Shown here: piece by piece, positions 41,601 to 50,784 of the stretch
Layout: each line of letters begins with the position of its first letter
Numbering within the stretch: the first letter of the stretch is position 1
Origin: Tomocerus qinae
Taxonomy: Eukaryota; Arthropoda; Collembola; Entomobryomorpha; Tomoceridae
NCBI GenBank assembly: GCA_020055645.1
Contig: CM034546.1
Coordinates: 65,348,001 to 65,412,000 of the forward strand
DNA length: 64,000 bases
Direction: 5' to 3'
Notes under the pieces: generated by a model
Databases searched by the model: none
The model's input: only the letters and a program-made list of their open reading frames with translations
What the model was told of the DNA's origin: nothing
Program-made: the position numbers and the translations under genes

Positions 41601-43815
41601 TGAAGTAACCGATGAATATTTAAAGCTAAACATTCGTCGCCTTGCAGTACCTAAAAATGAAAAATATGAATTAAAAATTTACCAGATCAAATCTCTACAG
41701 GTGTCCTGTATTGTATTATGCTATGAAAGAAGTTTTATAGTATTTTTCTAAGTATTGAAACAATGTGAAAACCAGGGTTGGCAAGTGAAATATTTCGCTT
41801 GAAATAAATAGAGAAATAAATGACTTTATTTCGCGAAATATTTCACTTCAATTTTTGTTGAAAAGTGAAATTAATGAAATTAATGAAATAAATACAACAA
41901 AGTGAAATAAAGTCATTTATTTCACCCGTGTAAGGTGAAATAAATGCCATGTATCCCTATTTATTTCATCTTATTTCATTAATTTCAATTAATTTCTTTA
42001 TTTCAATTAATTTCATTTAATTTCATTTATTTCACTTTTCAAGACAAATGAGTCATTGAAATGTGAAATAAATGCCAACCCTGGTTAAAACGTACAAACA
42101 AAAATTAATATTATTATTTCTTTGATTAAATGTATAGGTATTTACTATTGGTACAAAACTATTTTAAAACAATGTCAAAGACCAAATAAATATTTGGAAA
42201 GCATATTTACTCAAATAATAAAAATATTAATATTAACTCATTATCAATTTGCTTCTTTGATTTAGAATGAAATCCCTGAAATTATTCTTGGTTTTCATTG
42301 AATTTTCCTGAGGAAGCTACCTTATTTGCCTACTGCTCTTAAATTAGGCAAAAATAGACATAGAAGAACGTCAAGAGCTGAAATGCACTTTTCACTTAAA
42401 CAAATTGATTTAATTTTACTCACCCCAATTTTGTTAGCTGTAATGAGTGAATACGACTGCAACAAATGTAGCGACAGTTCAACTTCTTCTTTAGCACCTA
42501 AAATTGCCATAAAAAATTTCTCCGGTATGTAGTCACTGGATAAATATGCAAATGATGTCAATATCTGATCTGCCAATTCCCCTCCATTTCTGTCTGTTTT
42601 TATTTGCTCCAACGAAATCCACATAGTTGTATGTATAGATTTCTCATAGTCATCAAAACTTTTATCCAAAAGTCCAACTGAGTTTTCAACATTCTTAACA
42701 TAACTTCCTAGATCCATTTTGGTTCTGTTCAGCATGGAGACTGCAATTTGTAAAGCCAATGGTAGATGTCCTAAGCAAGTGGCCAATTTTTTTATCTGAG
42801 AGTCATTATAAACTTTATCAGACAGATTATTACTAAGAAAGTCAAAACTTTCCACCGCACTGAAAACGTCTAATGGGAAATTAGTTATGCATCCAAGACC
42901 ATTCGGATACCCCCATTCAGTGTGTCTTGATGTAATAATAGTATAGAAGTTGGAATTTTCAGGTGGGAGTGCGGATTTGATTCCCCTTTCTCCCAAATAA
43001 CATTCTGCATTGTCGAATATGAATAGACATTTAATACCAGAAAGTTTTTCATAGCATTCGACTGTCAGATATTTCAATGCCATATTTTTATATTCTTTAA
43101 CGTCCAGAATTGGTGCCAGATTTTTGAAAGCTTCTAGCAAGCTGTTGCCTTCGCAGTCTATCCATATTATTTGATCGTAATTATCTTCGAAGTGTTGGGC
43201 GTACCATTTTGCTGTTGAGGTTTTCCCAATTCCTCCTAACCCACAGATAGTAACTTTTCTGCTAATAACATGACCCTGGTTTTCTTCATTAGCCGTTAAA
43301 ATATCATGCAATTTTTCTACTAATAAGCATCCTTCCCTTTTTCTTTGGCAAAATGAATTTACCAGTTCCTTTTTATCTGGCCACCATTTGCGTTTTAGTA
43401 TTTTTGGTTTTCCCTTTGTATAGGTTTCGTTTTGACTGGTGACACCAGTTATTATATCTGCACAATGCTCATTGGAAGTGCATCTTAGAATATCGACGAC
43501 ACAAGATTCGATTCTGTCCCATCCTTTCTTATTTAACATCATCCATAAGTCGCTGTTTTTGACCAACGTAGTTTTATGTGGCAGTTGCTAATAATCCAAA
43601 GGGTTTGAGAGTTCAAGTTAATAAATTATTATGAATATTATTATTAAGTAAATGTGTAATATAGAAATTATCAAGGTAATCTTTACCACAGTTTCCTTTT
43701 CATCTTCTGAAATAATTCCTTTTTCAAATAATTGAATCAAAACGGGGTCAATATTTGTTAAATGTTTCGAAAGCAAATTTAAATTACTAATTATTCTATC
43801 TTCCATGTTATTCAA
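38650..43815 (-). CDS. NLR-type protein: CARD / NB-ARC / TPR-like / LRR-like, 4 exons, 1395 aa
   Basis: The model is complement(38650-40481, 40588-41650, 42424-43587, 43687-43815); all junctions are GT-AG and keep frame. Residues 1 to about 92 look like a CARD: the first half (IDPVLIQLFEKGIISEDE) is exon 1 and the second half (MLNKKGW..., HCADIITGV) starts exon 2. NB-ARC covers about 130-430, with P-loop GLGGIGKT (159-166), Walker B-type FIFDNAE, sensor ITSR, GHLPLAL, and NIHRLLQ (about 442) at the MHD position. TPR-like helices with YNYAFCLKQNGNLEESL follow. From about 786 the exon-4 region has irregular leucine-rich repeats. Family knowledge says NB-ARC ATPases oligomerise on activation and CARD recruits partners; an immune or cell-death role is inference. 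Exon boundaries are by eye. Confidence 0.85.
41773..42083. mobile_element. hAT-type MITE (311 bp) in NLR intron
   Basis: The termini are CAGGGTTGGCA and its inverse. They are flanked by GTGAAAAC (41765-41772) and GTTAAAAC (42084-42091), an 8-bp duplication with one change. The interior is made of gaaataaa/tttatttc repeats in both senses. It lies in the second intron of the CARD gene. Confidence 0.85.
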
Positions 43816-44863
43816 TTAATACGTATTTGTCATACAACACCTCATCAACTTTCAACTGTAGCATTCAATTATAAAACAGTGTTTTCGCAGTAGTGGTTAT
43901 ATTATCTAATCAAACTGTTCGGATTTATCAGGAATTTTCACGCGCAACAAATAATATTTTGTTATCTGTTTTTATAATCCAATTATCCCACCTGTGACGT
44001 GCGACACGGATTATATACCTAATGTAGAATAAGTATTTAATTACGTATTTACAACAGCTTAACAAATATAATCACTAAATCAATCATATATAATAATATC
44101 AGCAGCGTCCTGCAACACTGCATGATATAAATAATGTTAAAGCTATGCATCAACATTCTTTAATATTTTGATTTGTAAGTTAGTATATAACATCACTATC
44201 ATCACTACTATAATATAAACATAATCGGAATTCTTGTATGTACGGATGTTTGTATGTTGTGTGTTCGCAGTTTCAAAACAGAATGGTCTAAGTTATGAAT
44301 GTTATTACTCGGCCATTGTACTTGGTTTAATGCATATACACGCTTGCGCGATGATGAAAGTCATTGTTGTGCGTCGTGGTAGTTGAAACTTCTGCATTCA
44401 ATCATTACTTTACTATTAGATAAACGGCAAAAGTTAGTCACGTGACAATTCCGTTTGTATGTTAGTACTTCTCTGTGTGATAATTTTCCCCAATTCTAAA
44501 ACGCAGCTAAGCACCAAACATCAAGCACAATAGCGCACTAAATTGTTCAAATCCCTACACGTCCGAACCAGAAGAACTTCAAACCAGTGTATATTTCAAA
44601 ACTTCGCACTTTGCGATCAATAATTTCATAATAGATCATGTAATGTAAAAATGGTCAGCAAGGCCGCAGCGAGGGGGGGGGCACTCTCGAGGGGGGGCCG
44701 CTCTCCCCCCTAAATCGAGAAAAATAAAGAAATTCGTAAAAAAATTTTAAAAAATCGTAAAAAATCGCATAAATTTTGTTCTCGGTGCTCCCCCCATCGA
44801 AATTTTACTCTTTGGTTAGTATAGGGATTTACTCTTATTTTTCATTTCCCCCACTTCCCCTCC

Positions 44864-44994
44864 TGTTCTTTTCAGAATAAATTGGAAAACTACAACATTC
44901 TTCTGTATAGTGATTGATTATCACTATGAACGACTGTAGGGTATACAATTTTTTGCCAATTTATTCTGAAGAGAAAAGGAGGGATCTTATATTA
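44864..44994. repeat. Imperfect hairpin repeat
   Basis: About 28 bases at the left (ending cagaataaattgg) are the inverse of the right end (beginning ccaatttattctg) with about two differences, around a loop of about 75 bases. Probably a small MITE. Confidence 0.55.
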
Positions 44995-45708
44995 AAGCAG
45001 GTTGTAGATAAAATAATTTAAAAAAAATTAGACTCCGACTTTTGATTTACTTATTATGAAATAATAAGAAGAATAATAAGAAATACAAGAAGTCTTGATT
45101 ACTGTGTGGTGAGTTACTCTGACTCACCATTATGCATACTGTCAAGTGTTATTCTCTTTCATCCGACGGAGACAAATAAACTGCTTCCCCTCACTCATTT
45201 TCGTATTATGGGTCTTGTAATTAATTAATTCCAAAGGCTGAATACCCATGACTATACTTGAATCTTGGTCCCAGTATAACAGACCACTGAGACAGGAATG
45301 GTACTCAGGAATAATAAGGTCAGTTCGAAAAAAAGTCCCATATAAAAGCTCAAACTCTCTTATGGGACTTAAATTACAATCAAAACCATTCAATTTTCTA
45401 ATTGATCGCTGTATTGTCAATTAAGGCTTACTTGACCTCAAAAATGTAAGGTAAAATGTAAAGGCCAAAGGCAGTATGTATAATGGTGGTTCAGAGTACC
45501 TACCGTAGATCCTTAGCCAAGTGATCATGGTGGGCGACTGGAGTAAGTTTCCAATGCCCACATTTCAATGTAAAAACAAAAGTTGGTTGAAGTAAGGCAG
45601 TGGTTGCACAAGTACTTATCACAACCACTCTCTTACGTCAACCCAAAAAGTTGATTCGGTCTTAGTAAGGCGAAGTTTTGGAATAATTTTTGACTCTCTG
45701 TCAATGTT

Positions 45709-45905
45709 AAATCTCTACCCCTGGCCCTGGCCCACTAATGTAGAAACCGTGATAAGGTCAATTGGAATTAATATATGAAACATCTATGCATCTGAATTAA
45801 ATTCTACTTAAATCGTACAATACTACCCCGGAATACACACTAGCTTTATTTCTAACAGGGCCTGGGCCCTGTAACCGCCTAGTTATATTATAATAAGCTA
45901 TATAG
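45709..45905. repeat. Dispersed repeat, copy 1
   Basis: Matches 62690-62875 through blocks such as taaatctctacc, tatgcatctgaa, ccccggaatac and cactagctttatttat(a/c)aca, with the same order and spacing. Type unknown; no protein. Confidence 0.7.
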
Positions 45906-46055
45906 GCATACCATCACTATACCTCCATAATTATTACCAGAGTTTTAGTACAGATATTGAAACTACCTAAGCTTTAATTTCAAAAATTTACTTGGAAATG
46001 TATATTAGAAACCAACATTATAACCCACTGTCACTTAGTTAAAGTAAATGACTAT

Positions 46056-46746
46056 CAGGGTTACCAGATTTTCTTCAGCCAATTTAAGTATCCTGACCAT
46101 AACAAAAGCCATTTACCAACCCGCGCCCGTCGGGCGCGTCTTAGTAAATTCTTTCAAATATCATACTTATTTGGCGCTATCATAAGTGCGCAGCTAACAA
46201 ATTTACGGTTTTTTGAAAAAAATGAAACAAAAATAACGTAAATAATGTATTTTGGAATTAATATTCGCGCATATTAATACAGAGATAAGTGAGAATATCA
46301 TAAAAATGTACAAATTCGCGCGTAGCGCGAGAAAAATTTGAAATTCAACTTCAAAATTTATCAATAATGATTTAAAGAATTTTGTGTAATTTAGCTTAAC
46401 GGCTAAGTAACATAGTTGAGGAAAAGAAGTTTGCTTTTATCCTCCACTGATTAAGGATTAATGGATTTCCATAGAAATTGACAGAGATTTTTGATAACTA
46501 AAATGGATCGATCAGCTAATAAAATTGAAATTCGCGCGAAGCGCGAGAAAATTTCGACATTTTAACTTATTTGAACGCTAACAAATTGTGTTCCTATACT
46601 TAAGGATGAAATTATTCCATTTTTACCGATTTTAGTTCATGTAAGTATAAGTATAATCTAAGTATTTTAAAATACTTGCAAGTATTTTAAGTATAGGGTC
46701 TAATTTAAGTATTATACTTGCCATTTAAGTATACCTGGTAACCCTG
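46056..46746. mobile_element. hAT-type non-autonomous element, 691 bp
   Basis: The ends are CAGGGTTACCAG and CTGGTAACCCTG, flanked by a perfect 8-bp duplication ATGACTAT (46048-46055 and 46747-46754). The paralogous upstream region of the next IR copy (about 50281-50330) lacks it, giving a natural empty site. The interior has two copies of a GCGCGAAGCGCG-type motif (about 46313 and 46535) and many aagtat units near the right end. No transposase. Confidence 0.95.
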
Positions 46747-46754
46747 ATGACTAT

Positions 46755-47261
46755 ATAGGAGTTATGTTATTAGAAGGTCATGCAGTCACACGCTAAGACA
46801 AATATAATGTGCTTGATGAGGATAAGAGAATATTATTCTGATTTTATTGATTAGCATTAGAGTTCTACTGTTTAATTTCTTCTCCCCCTGCTTCTTTATT
46901 ATTTGTCCAAAGCTTAAAAGTATATACATACCGTGCAAAACATGTAAAGTGTGGGAGTATTCATATCAAGTATAATATTTTACTGCTATATCTTACTTCT
47001 AGTATACATAATATATACGAGTATCCATGGAGTAGGTATGTTTAGCATATCGAACATATCAATAATTCACACTTTCGTTCAACAAACCTCCAACATTTTT
47101 GATTTGGTAGATCGTTTGAGCCTCAGGTAAATATATTTTTGGACACTAAATTGTAAAAAGAGAATATTTCTTACAACAAAATCGTCGTAAATAATACTAC
47201 CTTGTAATTAACTGAAATACAGTTTGAAACGAACATAATTAGTGCAAAAATAGTTTTCACA
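46755..47261. promoter_or_regulatory. Duplicated upstream region of tandem IR
   Basis: From tcatgcagtcacacgc to the ATG it parallels 50330-50784 almost base for base (for example gtatccatgga, atatcgaacatatcaataa). It probably includes the promoter and 5' leader; no element can be pinpointed. Confidence 0.5.
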
Positions 47262-49673
47262 ATGACTGTCCGGAAAATTGAAAGATTATTAAGAATTATT
47301 CTTATTGCTATTTTCAGCATTCAAAGAATTGTTTATGCTGGGAAATTAGAAAATTTATTTTCAACAGAGAAGGATTGCTACATCAATATAATCATTTACG
47401 AAACGTTTTCCACACAAGTTTCAGAGGTAATAGAAGAGCTGATTCAAACAAAATCTCCATATTCTCTCACGAATGTTAATTCTCTGAAAAGAGTTACATT
47501 TAAAAAGTACAAAAACATTACAAAACAGAAAATGGAATCACAAATGTATCAAAAAATTATAAAATCATTTGAATGTTCAGTTACAAAACAAAAAGTTATA
47601 CGTTCACCTTATTGGAAGAACCGATTTAAGTGTGTTGTGCACTTTTCTATTGATTTGAATTCAAGTAACTCACTCGACTCGGCATTGACAAGATACCTAA
47701 CTCAATATGTAGGTTTTCACTTCAGGTTTAATAAATTTAATAAATTTAAAAAACCTTATCTGTCATTTGGGAAAAGTTGCTATAATTACTGGGATTACAA
47801 TTTGGAGGATTACTCAAATGTTTATTTTCTCGTTAAAAAACAAAATTTGGGCAGTCTGGAAAACCAGACAAGATTTTTGAATGATATTGAATTTCATTTT
47901 TCTGGATTACGTGGATACTATTTTGTCAGGTCTTTAGTAGAAGACGATGAAAGGATATTTTTTATTTGTGGGAAATGTCAGCATCGAATAATGAAAATAA
48001 ATACAGAAAACTTAAATAAATTTTTGGACAGTTTGGTTCTTGCATATAATGGAAATGCTCCTGACGGGGCACTTTTGAGGAAAATGCGAGCAAACGCTGC
48101 GTTGAAAAGTAATTTCTTCAGAGAAAAAATTTATTCAGCTGTCAATCGTATTCCAAACCTTATACAACATTATTGTGGGCCACTATTACAAAACGAACAC
48201 TTTTCTACGGCTTTCATAGGAAACAAGGTCGACGTGGCTATTGTTTTATCTTCGATTGCGCTTTCCAGTTTCCCCAATATTACAATTGGCACATATGACT
48301 GCAAAACGATTGACAGGATAAAGTTATTCCATATTATGTACGAAAATTCAATACACAAATCTATTAATGCTATAATTCCAAATAGTAACCTAATTGTGAC
48401 TAGCACAGACAGTTACAATTATATATCTTGTGTAGTTCTGGAGGATGAGATTCTGTCGTTCTACGGCTACATCCGTCCGTTTAATCTCTCTGCTTGGATT
48501 GCAATTCTGTTGACAATATTTATTGTCACAATATTCTTCCAATTGACTTTGTATTTGAAGCAGAATGAAATCCACCAGTTCATCTTCACTTGCTGTGCTT
48601 ATGCACTCACCAACAATTGCGGATTCCCGAAGAAGATGGAGAAATATTTCTGGTTTAGAATTGTTCTGGGTCCATATCTACTGGTGTTCATCGTTCTTAC
48701 ATACGGCTATGCAGGAATCGTTATCACGGATTTAACTGAACCAAGAGCTGTTGGACAAATTGAGTCGTTTAAGGAAATTGCAGATTTGGACTATATTTCC
48801 GTTGTCAGTCCCCTGAAAGGAGAATCACCATTCCAACCGTGGTTAATGCCAGCAATTGAACAGAAATATATATTGTTCAACTACTACTGTTATATTTATT
48901 TAAACCTAACACCAAATGATAATCGAAGTATGCAGGTTAAAAATACTAAAATCTGCCGTTCGATTAGCTCAATCTTGAAAAATTTGACGTTTCAAGATGT
49001 ATCGATAGATAATGTTAAGTCAGCATTCGATTATGCTAATCGATTCGGTCATAGTCAAACACAATTTCTGTTATTTGATGAATCAATACTTTTCTCTAAA
49101 TTTGCCAAACAGCTAAATTCCATTTTGAACAAAATTAGTATCCCACTAATTTCACCAAAATTTTCTTTTCAACATTGGATTTCTCAATGCAATCGATCAG
49201 TGTTTGTAGATAGACAAAGCCAAATTCATCGATTTTTAAATGATTCTTATTGGAATATTGGGAAGGGGATCAAAACAAAAAGAAAATTGTACATAGGAGT
49301 TCCCGATGACAATACTATTACTCTTAGTACGTCATTCTACAGCACGTTTCTTTTTCTGGAAGAATACATGAAAGGAAAACTTTTTATTTTATCCGAATCT
49401 GGTCTCTACGCAAAATGGATGGATGTCTTCAATCATTTTAATTTTACGCAATGTCAACATTGTTTCGAGAGAGACCAACCACGCCCTTTGACTTTTTATA
49501 ATTCTAACATTTTCACTATTTTTGCTATTTATTTAGCTTGTTTAATTTTGTTCTTTTTGGCATTTTTCTGGGAAGTTAAATATTTGTGGGGCATGCAATT
49601 CTTGTTAAGATGTCCAATGTCAATATTAGTTAGCGTTAATGCAATATTGTGGAATGTTTGGCAAAAAATATAG
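47262..49673 (+). CDS. Divergent ionotropic receptor, 803 aa, tandem copy 1
   Basis: Intronless. There is a signal-type segment at about residues 8-26 (ending VYAGKLENLF), an extracellular half with a CGKCQ motif, a first membrane segment at about 404-433 (after RPFNLSAW), a pore region, a third membrane segment at about 463-490 leading into GYAGIVITDLTEP, the second lobe, and a last membrane segment at about 748-778. Nearly the entire protein aligns with the copy at 50785; differences cluster in the pore-loop stretch and C-terminus. A separate IR subfamily from those at 27894 and 35173. Predicted chemosensory cation-channel subunit; the ligand is unknown. Confidence 0.88.
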   Translation: MTVRKIERLLRIILIAIFSIQRIVYAGKLENLFSTEKDCYINIIIYETFSTQVSEVIEELIQTKSPYSLTNVNSLKRVTFKKYKNITKQKMESQMYQKIIKSFECSVTKQKVIRSPYWKNRFKCVVHFSIDLNSSNSLDSALTRYLTQYVGFHFRFNKFNKFKKPYLSFGKSCYNYWDYNLEDYSNVYFLVKKQNLGSLENQTRFLNDIEFHFSGLRGYYFVRSLVEDDERIFFICGKCQHRIMKINTENLNKFLDSLVLAYNGNAPDGALLRKMRANAALKSNFFREKIYSAVNRIPNLIQHYCGPLLQNEHFSTAFIGNKVDVAIVLSSIALSSFPNITIGTYDCKTIDRIKLFHIMYENSIHKSINAIIPNSNLIVTSTDSYNYISCVVLEDEILSFYGYIRPFNLSAWIAILLTIFIVTIFFQLTLYLKQNEIHQFIFTCCAYALTNNCGFPKKMEKYFWFRIVLGPYLLVFIVLTYGYAGIVITDLTEPRAVGQIESFKEIADLDYISVVSPLKGESPFQPWLMPAIEQKYILFNYYCYIYLNLTPNDNRSMQVKNTKICRSISSILKNLTFQDVSIDNVKSAFDYANRFGHSQTQFLLFDESILFSKFAKQLNSILNKISIPLISPKFSFQHWISQCNRSVFVDRQSQIHRFLNDSYWNIGKGIKTKRKLYIGVPDDNTITLSTSFYSTFLFLEEYMKGKLFILSESGLYAKWMDVFNHFNFTQCQHCFERDQPRPLTFYNSNIFTIFAIYLACLILFFLAFFWEVKYLWGMQFLLRCPMSILVSVNAILWNVWQKI

Positions 49674-50784
49674 GGTTAATATTTAAGGGGCTGTCAAATA
49701 ATTTGTTGAGGCAGAAAAATAATTATTTTAGGCAGTTTTTTGTCAGCAGTTTCAATCTTGGGTTATCATCGATTTTTTAGTTTTAATAAATTTTGTATAC
49801 GCCAAGTTACCTTAAATGTTATTATAAGCAAACGAGAGATTAATTCTTTAAAAATGAAAGGTTTGAAATTTTTTGACATTTTTGCTTGTAAAGCCAATTT
49901 GCAAAGCCAATAGATGTCCTAGATAGATGGCCAATTTTTTTCTGAGAATCATTATGAACGTTATCAAACAGATTTTTACTGGGGAAGTCAATACTTTCCG
50001 TCGTCTAATACTTACGTCTAATGGGAAATTAGTTATGTATCCAAGACCATTCGGAATTCGGATGCCGATGCCGCTATTCAGTGTGTCTTGATGTAATAAT
50101 AGTGTAGAAGTTGGGAATTGCAGGTGGTAGTGCAGATTTGATGCCCCTTGCTTCCAAATAACATTCTGCATTATCGAATATGAATAAACATTTAACACCA
50201 GTATCAGACTAACCTACAATCATCAATTTCAACAATTTACTTGGAAATCTATATTAGTAACCCATAATATAATATACCTACTGTCATTTAGTTAGTAAGT
50301 AAGTGACTGAGAATTATGTTATAAAGAAGGTCATGCAGTCACACGCTAAGACAAAAATAATAAATATGCTTGATGAGGCACATTTATACGAGAATATTAT
50401 TCTGTTTTTATTGAATAGCAGTATAGTTCTACTGTTTCATCCTGCTAAACTTCTTTATTATTTGTCCAAAGCTCAAAAGTATATATACACCGTGCAAAAC
50501 ATGTAAAGTGTGGGAGTATTTATATCAAATATAATATTTTAGTGCTATATCTTACTTCTAGTATACATATACGTGTATCCATGGATTAGGTATGTTTGGC
50601 ATATCGAACATATCAATAATTCACACTTTCGTTCAACAAAGGCACCAACACTTTTGATTTGGTAGATCGTTTGAGGTTCAGATAAACTTATTTTCGGACA
50701 CTAAATTGTAAAAAGAGAAAAATTCTTACAATAAAATCGTCGTAAATAATACTTCCTCGTAATAGTGCAAAAATAGTTTTCACA
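49674..50784. other. Intergenic between IR copies
   Basis: Holds a decayed ACTGCC-family end (aggggctgtcaaataattt, then ggcag motifs, 49686-49750), the NB-ARC relic at 49885-50205, and the duplicated IR upstream region (about 50210-50784). The frame at 50303-50506 lies in that upstream duplicate and is not a gene. Confidence 0.6.
49885..50205 (-). pseudogene. NB-ARC gene relic
   Basis: On the minus strand it retains pieces equivalent to the FDNAECY, ITSRHTEWG, NGLGCITNFPLDV and LGHLPLALQ parts of the CARD gene (matching 42757-43035), with frameshifts and small indels. No P-loop part or other exons are nearby. It shows that an NB-ARC gene once stood, or was copied, between the IR copies. Confidence 0.85.

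Larger units (their letters stand above)
43816..46047. other. Intergenic, repeat fragments
   Basis: Upstream of the CARD gene. It holds a G-rich then C-rich stretch at 44660-44710, a hairpin at 44864-44994 (ccctcc..., ccaatttattctga on the far arm), a ggttgaagtaag-type hairpin at 45585-45643, and a dispersed repeat at 45709-45905. The 92-codon frame at 45142-45420 has no recognisable content. Confidence 0.55.

Noticed and set aside
45142..45420. 92-codon frame upstream of the CARD gene
   Set aside because: No recognisable motif and repeat fragments on either side.
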